Assembly: GCF_001428075.1 (NCBI RefSeq)
Contig: NZ_LMSI01000021.1
Location: 152,615 to 216,614 of the forward strand
Direction of reading: 5' to 3'
DNA from: Arthrobacter sp. Soil764
Lineage (GTDB): Bacteria > Actinomycetota > Actinomycetes > Actinomycetales > Micrococcaceae
Length of the DNA: 64,000 nt
The notes below the pieces were generated by a model. The model saw only the letters and a list, made by a program, of their open reading frames with translations, did not search any database and was not told the DNA's origin. A program made the translations under genes and the position numbers. Shown piece after piece: positions 57,945 to 64,000 of the stretch (position 1 is the stretch's first letter; each line of letters opens with the position of its first letter).

Positions 57945-58637
57945 CTACTTCCGCAGCGCGCCCAGCCCGGAAATCAGCGCATCAAGCCCCAGGCTGAAGG
58001 CGGTATCGGCAGGCCGTCCACGCTCCTGGCCGGCCGCCGAACTGCGCACCGCCGCGGAGAAGTTGGGGGTGGACCCTGCCATGGAGCCGGAATCGAAGAT
58101 GTCCTCCGGAGCGGTGACGTCATACGCCGACCCAAAGATAAAGGACTCCAGCGCCACGATGGCGGGGATGATGCGTTCCTGGGGGAACCCGGCGTCGAGG
58201 AACCCCTTGCTCACGGTTTCGTACATGGCAAGGGTCTGCGGCGCGTCTGTCACGGGCAGGACGGCGATCACGGGGATCAGCGGAGTGTGCTCGGCGAACA
58301 CATCCCGGTAGCTCCATGCCCAGGCCCGGACGGCGTCCTCCCAGCTCCCGCCGCCGAATCCCGAGAGGTCCACCAGGGACATCAGGTGGTCCTCGACCAG
58401 GAGCAGCACGTCCTGCTTTGAGGCCACGTGGTTGTACAGGGCGGACGGTGCTACCTCCAGCACCTTGGCCAGCGCGGCCATGGTCAGCCCGCCATAGCCC
58501 TTGCGGCTGATGAGTTCCAGCGCGGCTGCCGTGATTCCGGCCTTGTCCAGTACCGCCGCGGACGGTCGGCCTGCCCGCCTCCTCTGTGCTCCGCCGTTGC
58601 TGGTGGAGCGTCCCTGTGCGGCTGATACTGCCGGCAT
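57945..58637 (-). CDS. TetR-family regulator next to putrescine oxidase
   Basis: A 230-residue regulator. The DNA-binding part (residues 25-80) has ALELISRKGYGGLTMAALAK and LEVAPSALYNHVASKQ, the TetR helix-turn-helix, after a 20-residue Arg/Gly-rich leader. The C-terminal part is of the TetR-C (tetracycline-repressor-like) type. It is divergent from the putrescine oxidase gene, with a long palindrome between them, so it probably represses that gene and itself until an amine or its product binds. The effector is inferred. Confidence 0.9.
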   Translation of the reverse strand: MPAVSAAQGRSTSNGGAQRRRAGRPSAAVLDKAGITAAALELISRKGYGGLTMAALAKVLEVAPSALYNHVASKQDVLLLVEDHLMSLVDLSGFGGGSWEDAVRAWAWSYRDVFAEHTPLIPVIAVLPVTDAPQTLAMYETVSKGFLDAGFPQERIIPAIVALESFIFGSAYDVTAPEDIFDSGSMAGSTPNFSAAVRSSAAGQERGRPADTAFSLGLDALISGLGALRK

Positions 58638-58715
58638 TGCTGCCCTTTCGTCGATGTCCCCTGCATTATTCCATCCGGTACTTCCGCTCCCGGCAGGAAC
58701 CAGCTATAGTTCTAA

Positions 58716-58736
58716 TAAATGAATGGCATTCATTTA
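58716..58736. promoter_or_regulatory. Palindromic TetR operator before putrescine oxidase
   Basis: TAAATGAATG-G-CATTCATTTA: perfect 10-bp arms around one base, lying between the divergent tetR and putrescine oxidase genes. TATAGT at 58704-58709 is a likely -10 element, so binding would cover the transcription start. Confidence 0.65.
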
Positions 58737-58772
58737 GTGGTCCCCGTCACCAAGGGACGCAGAGAGGACATC

Positions 58773-60164
58773 ATGCTGAACCTGAACCGCGACGTCGTGG
58801 TCGTTGGAGCCGGGCCGTCCGGACTCACCGCCGCCCGTGAACTGAAGAAAGCCGGCCTCACCGTCGCTGTGCTGGAGGCCCGCGACCGCGTGGGCGGCCG
58901 CACCTGGACCGACACCGTGGACGGTGCGATGCTCGAGATCGGCGGCCAGTGGGTCTCCCCGGACCAGACCGCCCTCCTGGACCTGATCCAGGAGCTGAAC
59001 CTCGAAACCTATCCGCGCTACCGGGACGGCGAGTCCATCTACATCGGCGCGGACGGCACACCCGTGCGCTACACCGGCGACACCTTCCCCGTGGACCCGG
59101 ACACCGCCGTCGAGATGGACCGCCTGGTGGCCCTGCTGGATGGCCTGGCCGCGGAAATCGGCCCGACGGAACCGTGGGCCCATCCCAAGGCGCGGGAACT
59201 GGACACCGTTTCCTTCCATCACTGGCTGCGGCAGAACTCGGCCAACGAGGAAGCGTGCAGGAACATCGGCCTCTTCATCGCTGGCGGCATGCTCACTAAA
59301 CCCGCCCATGCCTTCTCCGCCCTGCAGGCGGTCCTCATGGCAGCTTCCGCAGGTTCGTTCACCCACCTGACGGACGAGGACTTCATCCTTGACCGCCGCG
59401 TGGTGGGCGGGATGCAGCAGGTCTCGCTGCTTCAGGCCCGGGAACTGGGTGACGACGTGATCCTTGACTCCCCGGTGCGCACCATCAACTGGGAACCTGA
59501 TTCGGACGGCGGCCACCGCGTCTCCGTGATATCGGACCGCGCCACGGTCAATGCCAGGTTTGTGATCATGGCTGTTCCGCCCAACCTCTACTCCCGGGTC
59601 TCCTTCAACCCGCCGCTGCCGCGCCGCCAGCACCAGATGCACCAGCACCAGTCCCTGGGCCTGGTCATCAAGGTGCATGCCGTCTATGGCACGCCCTTCT
59701 GGCGGGACAAGGGACTCTCCGGCACCTGCTTCGGGGCAGACGCCCTGGTCCAGGAGGTCTACGACAACACCAACCATGGCGACCCGCGCGGCACCCTGGT
59801 GGGCTTCGTCTCGGACGAGAAGGCGGACGCCGTCTTCGAGCTCAGCCCTGATGAGCGCAAGAAGGCCATCCTGGAATCGATCGCCGGCTACCTCGGCGAC
59901 GAGGCCCTGGCCCCGGAGGTGTACTACGAGTCCGACTGGGGCTCGGAGGAATGGACCCGCGGCGCCTACGCATCCAGCTACGATTTGGGCGGACTGCACC
60001 GCTATGGCAAGGACCAGAACACGCCCGTGGGCCCCATCTACTGGTCATCCTCCGACCTTGCGGCCGAGGGCTACCAGCACGTGGACGGCGCCATCCGGAT
60101 GGGCCGCATCACCGCTGCCCGCATCGCCGAGGTCGCTAAGGTGCCGGTGACTGCCGGCTGGTAA
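58773..60164 (+). CDS. puo: Putrescine oxidase (flavin monoamine oxidase family)
   Basis: A 463-residue FAD amine oxidase from ATG 58773 after GAGAGGAC. It starts RDVVVVGAGPSGLTAARELK and has RDRVGGRTWTDTVDGAMLEI with GGQWVSPDQTALL. Long stretches (IGLFIAGGMLTKPAHAFSAL, HQMHQHQSLGLVIKVHAVYG, YESDWGSEEWTRGAYASS) recall the putrescine oxidases of Rhodococcus and Kocuria. That enzyme oxidises putrescine to 4-aminobutanal with hydrogen peroxide. The C-terminal FAD motif is EGYQHVDGAIRMG. The frame also opens at 58719, but that ATG lies in the operator. Confidence 0.92.
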   Translation: MLNLNRDVVVVGAGPSGLTAARELKKAGLTVAVLEARDRVGGRTWTDTVDGAMLEIGGQWVSPDQTALLDLIQELNLETYPRYRDGESIYIGADGTPVRYTGDTFPVDPDTAVEMDRLVALLDGLAAEIGPTEPWAHPKARELDTVSFHHWLRQNSANEEACRNIGLFIAGGMLTKPAHAFSALQAVLMAASAGSFTHLTDEDFILDRRVVGGMQQVSLLQARELGDDVILDSPVRTINWEPDSDGGHRVSVISDRATVNARFVIMAVPPNLYSRVSFNPPLPRRQHQMHQHQSLGLVIKVHAVYGTPFWRDKGLSGTCFGADALVQEVYDNTNHGDPRGTLVGFVSDEKADAVFELSPDERKKAILESIAGYLGDEALAPEVYYESDWGSEEWTRGAYASSYDLGGLHRYGKDQNTPVGPIYWSSSDLAAEGYQHVDGAIRMGRITAARIAEVAKVPVTAGW

Positions 60165-60230
60165 ATAAGCATGCTTACTAATAGGCTGGCGGCGGGGAGC
60201 GTCCCCGACTTCAGACGAACGAGGTGAGGC

Positions 60231-60713
60231 ATGACTGACGCCCAGAGCATCAGCAAGGTTACGGAGATCATCAACGATTCCAAGATCGGAATGGTCACCA
60301 CCATCAACGAAGAAGGCGCCCTCGTCAGCCGGCCGCTGGCTGTCCAGGAGGTAAAGGACGACGGCGACATGTGGTTCTTCACAGGGCTCGGCACATCCCA
60401 GGTTGCGCATGTCCGGGCTGATCCGCGCGTCAACGCCGCCTTTGGCAAGAACACCGAATGGGTGTCCGTGGCCGGAACCGCCGAGGTGGTCACTGACCGG
60501 GCCAAGATCCACGAACTCTGGAACCAGGCGGTTGAAGCCTGGTTCCCCGACGGCCCGGATACTCCCGAGGTGTGCCTGCTGCGCATCGATTCGGACTCCG
60601 CCGAGTACTGGACCAGCCCGGGCGGCACGGCCGCCACGGTTCTGCAGTGGGTGAAGTCAAAGGTCACCAACAGCCGGATGAGTGTTGGCGAAAGCGGCAC
60701 CGTGGAGTTGTAA
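60231..60713 (+). CDS. FMN-binding split-barrel protein (general stress protein type)
   Basis: A 160-residue protein of the pyridoxamine 5'-phosphate oxidase-like superfamily, as in general stress protein 26. Conserved stretches are KIGMVTTINEEGALVSRPLA, MWFFTGLGTSQVAHVRADPR and VSVAGTAEVVTDRAKIHELW. Such proteins bind FMN or F420 and reduce unknown substrates. ATG 60231 follows AGGTGAGG. It is a single gene 66 bp after puo; a role in amine metabolism is not supported. Confidence 0.88.
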   Translation: MTDAQSISKVTEIINDSKIGMVTTINEEGALVSRPLAVQEVKDDGDMWFFTGLGTSQVAHVRADPRVNAAFGKNTEWVSVAGTAEVVTDRAKIHELWNQAVEAWFPDGPDTPEVCLLRIDSDSAEYWTSPGGTAATVLQWVKSKVTNSRMSVGESGTVEL

Positions 60714-60754
60714 GGCGCAGCTTGTAAGGCCGGATATCGAACGGGGCGGGGCGG

Positions 60755-61363
60755 CTAAGGCTGCTCCGCCTCTTTCAATGCCACGAGCACTGCCGGCAGC
60801 AGCACGTCATTGCGCCCCCACACCGGGTCCAGGATTTCCACGTACCAGGAATCCGCGAGCAGGAGGGCCAGGGCATCGTTGGTCTCATCCGCCCAGTCCC
60901 GGATCTGATCCTCCTCCACGGGATTCTCGCTGGAGCCGAGCACCGTGGTGATCTCCGGTCCAGCGAGCGTCACGGGAATGGCAGCGCTGCTTGCCTCGCC
61001 CGGCGCGTGGGCTACGGTCACCAGTTCCGTGCGGGTGGACAGCGCCAGCAGGCTGCCTGCCGTGCCTGCACTGCAAAAGCCCGTCACATACTGCCGCTGT
61101 GCAGCATCGTCGGCCCGTATTCCCGGCTGGGATTCCCTGGTGAACAGTCCGTTCCGGTTCAGTTCGGCCAGGGCTGAGGCGATGGGTTTGGTCTCGTCGT
61201 CGGAGCCGGCGGCAAAATGGCCCGGCTGGTAGGAACTGCCGCCTTCCAGCCAGCGGGCGGTCAGTTCGCCGGCGGCCTCCAGGCTGGTGGCCTGGCGCCA
61301 GACTCCGCGGTCCTCCAGCAGCCGGCCGTACTGATCGTGGACAGGAACTTCTTCAGGCTTCAT
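60755..61363 (-). CDS. DUF6919-like hypothetical protein
   Basis: A 202-residue soluble protein. GVWRQATSLEAAGELTARWL followed by a proline/tryptophan-poor region, LNRNGLFTRESQPG and WADETNDALALLLADSWYV resemble the DUF6919 domain of actinobacteria, from memory of that family. There are no TM or signal segments. Function unknown. It is convergent with the split-barrel gene (41 bp) with no obvious terminator. Confidence 0.7.
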   Translation of the reverse strand: MKPEEVPVHDQYGRLLEDRGVWRQATSLEAAGELTARWLEGGSSYQPGHFAAGSDDETKPIASALAELNRNGLFTRESQPGIRADDAAQRQYVTGFCSAGTAGSLLALSTRTELVTVAHAPGEASSAAIPVTLAGPEITTVLGSSENPVEEDQIRDWADETNDALALLLADSWYVEILDPVWGRNDVLLPAVLVALKEAEQP

Positions 61364-61423
61364 CTTCGGATGCTATCGCCGGGCCTGCCTGCCGATGCAA
61401 CACCTGCGACACAGCAGTTAACG

Positions 61424-62065
61424 TCAGCCCGCCTGTTCAGCGGGCAGACCGGCGGGAATCCCCGCCGCCCGTTCCGCTGCAGCCAGCGATGCTGCCAGGC
61501 TTCCGACGGCGTCCGGGTAACCCTTGTGCGTGGCAGTCCGCAGCTGGTCCGCTGTCCGCATCGCCTTGATGAGGGCAGACGTTTCCGGCAGCCGGACGTC
61601 CGTCAGTGCCGGATAGTCGATGCTGCACGCCGGGTCCAGTTCGTAGCGCCGCCACCGGCGCATGAGCTCGTCATGCCGGACCCCGGCGGCCTGATGGGCG
61701 GAAAGCCGCTGCCGCTCTTCCCGGCGCGCGTTGCGCCAGGCCAGGAACCGTGGGCTCCCGCGGTACGCGGCGACGCCTGACGCAGCAGCCGCCCCTGCCA
61801 GGACCAGTCCAGCCCATGGCGATACCAGGGCGGGGATCAACAATGCAGGAAGGGCCACGCAGGCGCCAAGGAAGAGATCCCAGAAAAGCTGGTCCCCGCC
61901 TTCGGGTGCGCTGCCCGTAGCCCCGCTGCCTGTGGAAACCAGGGCCCGGCGTCGTACGACGAAAACGGTGGCGGCCACGCTGGCCACCAGCACGGGGCCG
62001 CACAGCAGGACCGCCCACGCACCCTGAAGCAGACCGTGCATCAAGGACTCCACCACGACTGACAT
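61424..62065 (-). CDS. Hypothetical membrane protein
   Basis: A 213-residue protein from ATG 62065 after GGAGGTGCAGG. TM segments are predicted at about 10-36 (GAWAVLLCGPVLVASVAATV) and two more at about 64-105 (FLGACVALPALLIPALVS and AGLVLAGAAAASGVAAY). The C-terminal half is soluble and helical (RREERQRLSAHQAAGVRHDE, RYELDPACSIDYPALTD). Family not recognised; similar proteins with a conserved RRWRRYELDP region occur in Micrococcaceae. No operon partner. Confidence 0.7.
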   Translation of the reverse strand: MSVVVESLMHGLLQGAWAVLLCGPVLVASVAATVFVVRRRALVSTGSGATGSAPEGGDQLFWDLFLGACVALPALLIPALVSPWAGLVLAGAAAASGVAAYRGSPRFLAWRNARREERQRLSAHQAAGVRHDELMRRWRRYELDPACSIDYPALTDVRLPETSALIKAMRTADQLRTATHKGYPDAVGSLAASLAAAERAAGIPAGLPAEQAG

Positions 62066-62220
62066 CCTGCACCTCCAGCATCCAATCGAAGGACCAGGCC
62101 CGGCCGGTAAGCCAGGGCTGGTCCTTCCATTGGACCGTCTTCCGGGCAGAGCGTCAATGGCGGCCAAAAAGGGGAGTCAGGCTGTGCCACGGACCCGCGG
62201 GTGGGAGGTAGCGTGAAGGC

Positions 62221-62604
62221 ATGCGACTCAAGATGTGCAGCATCCACGTCCAGGACCCCGCCGCGGCCCACGCCTTCTACACGGGCACGCTCGGCTTTGA
62301 CACGCTCATGGCGATGCCGGAGTACAACCTTTACATCATCAAGGATCCGGGAGCGCCGGACAGCAGCTCAGCAGGCCTTCTCCTTGAACCCAGCGACAAC
62401 CCGATCGGGGCGGACTACATGAACGCCGTGCGCGAGGCAGGGCTTCCGGCGATCGTCTTCGGGGTTCCCGATGTGCAGGCGGAGTACGAGCGGCTCATGG
62501 CCGCCGGAGTCAGTTTCAAAACCCCGCCCACTACGGATCCGTTCGGCACCAGTGCGGTGTTCGACGACGGCTGCGGCAACTACATTCAGATCCACCAGGA
62601 CTGA
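62221..62604 (+). CDS. VOC (glyoxalase/bleomycin-resistance) superfamily protein
   Basis: A 127-residue protein with two beta-alpha-beta-beta-beta units. HVQDPAAAHAFYTGTLGFDT is the typical first unit, and PPTTDPFGTSAVFDDGCGNYIQIHQ closes the second with the metal-ligand-like Glu replaced by Gln. Function may be a dioxygenase or glyoxalase; not known. GGGAGG lies 14 nt upstream of ATG 62221. It is convergent with the DUF5997 gene, 3 bp apart. Confidence 0.88.
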   Translation: MRLKMCSIHVQDPAAAHAFYTGTLGFDTLMAMPEYNLYIIKDPGAPDSSSAGLLLEPSDNPIGADYMNAVREAGLPAIVFGVPDVQAEYERLMAAGVSFKTPPTTDPFGTSAVFDDGCGNYIQIHQD

Positions 62605-62607
62605 CGG

Positions 62608-63012
62608 CTATTCAGCCTGTGCCCGGTCCTTCTTGGCCTGCTTCTTCGCAGCCTCTTCCTTGACCCTCTGCGCCTCGGCGCGGACGGCCGCGTGCGTGGC
62701 GCGTTCGGTGACCAGCCACTGCGGCGGAGCCTGCAGCAGTGCGGTGATTTCCGCCGTCGTGAGCGCTTCCTCCACACCGCCGCGGGCCAGGCCGCTGATG
62801 GACACGTTCAGCTTTTGCGCTACCACAGGGCGGGGGTGCGGGCCGTTGCGGCGGAGCTCGGCGAGCCATTCCGGCGGGTTGGCCTGAAGCTCGGCGAAGT
62901 CCTCGCGGCTGATGGTCGAATCCTGGAACTCCTGCGGCGTGGCCGGGAGATAGATGCCAAGTTTCTTGGCAACGGTGGCCGGCTTCATGGACTGGGAGTT
63001 TGCAGAGGTCAT
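62608..63012 (-). CDS. DUF5997 family protein
   Basis: A 134-residue protein with the DUF5997 core KPATVAKKLGIYLPATPQEF, ISREDFAELQANPPEWLAEL and GPHPRPVVAQKLNVSISGLA. The C-terminal 40 residues are a charged helix (Ala/Lys/Glu). Actinobacteria usually encode it next to the LysR-effector-domain protein, and here the two are divergent with starts 37 bp apart. A DNA-binding role is possible but unproven. Function unknown. Confidence 0.85.
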   Translation of the reverse strand: MTSANSQSMKPATVAKKLGIYLPATPQEFQDSTISREDFAELQANPPEWLAELRRNGPHPRPVVAQKLNVSISGLARGGVEEALTTAEITALLQAPPQWLVTERATHAAVRAEAQRVKEEAAKKQAKKDRAQAE

Positions 63013-63049
63013 GCTTCAAGGGTATCCGGGCGGCGGGTACTGTGAAGAC

Positions 63050-63796
63050 GTGCCCGCCGACAATGCCCCCACGCCTGACGCCCACGCCGCTCCTGACGGG
63101 GCGGCGCCACGCGTGCTTCGCATCGCTTATGTAGCCGGGGTTACCCCGGGCAAATGGATCCGCCGCTGGGAAGAGCGGATGCCACATATTCCCCTTGAAG
63201 CATTTATGGTCGACGACGACGGGCAGCTTGGGGCGCTCCGGGAGAGCCAGGCGGACATGGCCTTCGTCCGTCTGCCCATCGACCGGGACGGGCTCAGTGC
63301 CATACCCCTCTACGAGGAACAGCCCGTGGTGGTGGCGCCGAAGGGTCACGAGATTTCCGTGTTCGAGGAAGTGGCCCTCGCCGACCTCTCGCAGGAATCG
63401 TTCCTCGACGTTGCCGCCCTGGGCGGACCCGAGGCCGCGCTCCAGGTGGTTGCCGCCGGCGCCGGCCTGGTGGTCCTGCCCATGTCGGTGGCCCGCCACT
63501 TCAACGTCAAAGACACTGTGGCGCGCAGGCTCAGCGGGGCGGACGGCACCGAAATCGCGCTGGCCTGGCCCACCGAGGCAACGGATGAGGTGCTGGAGGA
63601 ATTCATCGGCATCGTTCGTGGCCGCACCGCCCAAAGTTCACGCCAGCCATCCGCGCAGCCTGAGAAGGTGAAGAAGGAGCCGAAGCCGGACCGTCGGGGG
63701 ACCGGCGCCAAGAAGGCGCCCAAGGTGGCCCAGCGCTACGCACCCAACCCGGACAAGGGCCGCGGCCGCGGCTCACGCAAGAAGGGCAAACGCTAG
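63050..63796 (+). CDS. LysR substrate-binding-domain protein lacking the DNA-binding domain
   Basis: A 248-residue protein starting at GTG 63050 (VPADNAPTPDAHAAPD); an earlier ATG 63011 overlaps the divergent gene. It holds only the periplasmic-binding-like LysR effector domain (VLRIAYVAGVTPGKWIRRWE, ADMAFVRLPIDRDGLSAIPL, VVAAGAGLVVLPMSVARHF). There is no winged helix at the N-terminus. The C-terminal 50 residues are strongly basic (Lys/Arg/Gly/Pro), a possible nucleic-acid-binding tail. It is paired with DUF5997 across a 37-bp divergent gap, so the two may form one regulator; that is inference. Confidence 0.85.
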   Translation: MPADNAPTPDAHAAPDGAAPRVLRIAYVAGVTPGKWIRRWEERMPHIPLEAFMVDDDGQLGALRESQADMAFVRLPIDRDGLSAIPLYEEQPVVVAPKGHEISVFEEVALADLSQESFLDVAALGGPEAALQVVAAGAGLVVLPMSVARHFNVKDTVARRLSGADGTEIALAWPTEATDEVLEEFIGIVRGRTAQSSRQPSAQPEKVKKEPKPDRRGTGAKKAPKVAQRYAPNPDKGRGRGSRKKGKR

Positions 63797-63833
63797 CGGA
63801 AGCTTTGCGGCCCGGCACTTAGGCCCGGCAGCA

Positions 63834-63869
63834 GCAAAGCCGGTCCGCGGGGTGCGGATCCGGCTTTGC
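63834..63869. terminator. Bidirectional terminator
   Basis: GCAAAGCCGG-T-CCGC (63834-63848) pairs with GCGG-A-TCCGGCTTTGC (63854-63869) with one bulge, between two convergent genes. T-rich flanks are modest. Confidence 0.6.
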
Positions 63870-63894
63870 CATGGTGCGTGGTTACCCACGGGGT

Positions 63895-64000
63895 TTAGGT
63901 GTTTTGGACGTTGTCTTTGGCGTCGGTGGCGCGGTCCTTGACGTCGGCGGCGGCCATTTGGCCTTCGGTTTTGACGTTTTGGGCGGCGTCGGTGGCGGTT
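63895..64000 (-). CDS. C-terminal end of a repetitive LEA/CsbD-like protein (partial)
   Basis: The last 34 codons of a gene that enters from the right edge and stops at TAA 63895. The visible part is low complexity: TATDAAQNVKTEGQ, MAAADVKDRATDAKDNVQNT, rich in Ala/Asp/Lys with 11-residue-like heptad repeats, as in late-embryogenesis-abundant or CsbD-like stress proteins. The codons use C at most third positions. Nothing can be said of the N-terminus. Confidence 0.65.
   Translation of the reverse strand, partial: TATDAAQNVKTEGQMAAADVKDRATDAKDNVQNT

Overview
This window reads as the replication-origin region of a high-GC actinobacterium of the family Micrococcaceae (Arthrobacter or Pseudarthrobacter-like). 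The basis is gene order and protein character: trxB-trxA, parB-parA-rsmG-jag/khpB-yidC-yidD-rnpA-rpmH on the minus strand, then dnaA-dnaN-gnd-recF-dciA-gyrB-gyrA-DUF3566-tRNA-Ile-DLW39-tRNA-Ala on the plus strand, followed by crgA, sortase, pabA and the pknB-pknA-pbpA-rodA-pstP-fhaB-fhaA cluster. The species call is inference; no rRNA gene is present to fix it.

Layout. 1-7.6 kb (minus): a truncated penicillin-binding lipoprotein, an FAD oxidoreductase coupled to a GT87 glycosyltransferase, two candidate micro-ORFs with strong ribosome binding sites, a histidine phosphatase and CCA-adding enzyme. 7.7-13.9 kb (plus): NUDIX hydrolase, MurJ lipid II flippase, a separate protein resembling the pseudokinase and ligand-binding parts of mycobacterial MviN, and trxB-trxA behind a SigR-like promoter. 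13.95-17.9 kb: about 3.9 kb without a convincing gene, bounded by two facing terminators. It carries seven perfect copies and one near copy of the parS core GTTTCACGTGAAAC, plus a cluster of DnaA boxes. 17.9-23.7 kb (minus): parB to rpmH. 23.7-26.1 kb: oriC, DnaA boxes on both sides of dnaA. 26.1-36.4 kb (plus): replication and gyrase genes and two tRNAs. 36.4-42.8 kb: DMT transporter, GT2, a repeat protein, cyclophilin, rhomboid protease, an AhpD-like protein and DNA-3-methyladenine glycosylase. Around the AhpD-like gene are three copies of a bipartite DnaA-box module outside oriC. 42.8-54.9 kb: CrgA, class E sortase, PabA, the translationally coupled Ser/Thr-kinase and cell-wall elongation operon, and tRNA-Leu. 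55-64 kb is more accessory: a GntR regulator with a galactarate/talarate-type dehydratase, a quinone-oxidoreductase-like protein, TetR with putrescine oxidase, an FMN split-barrel protein, DUF6919-like, VOC, DUF5997 and an HTH-less LysR effector-domain protein.

The genes fall into four collaborating sets: chromosome replication and segregation (dnaA, dnaN, recF, dciA, gyrBA, parAB, parS, DnaA boxes), envelope growth and its phospho-control (murJ, rodA, pbpA, pknA, pknB, pstP, fhaA, fhaB, crgA), membrane-protein biogenesis (yidC, yidD, jag) and thiol redox (trxBA). The most interesting unexplained signals are non-coding: the insulated parS/DnaA-box region and the triplicated DnaA-box module near 41-42 kb. 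Also notable are the stand-alone MviN-type pseudokinase remnant, a likely CTG start for the glycosylase gene, and the micro-ORFs.
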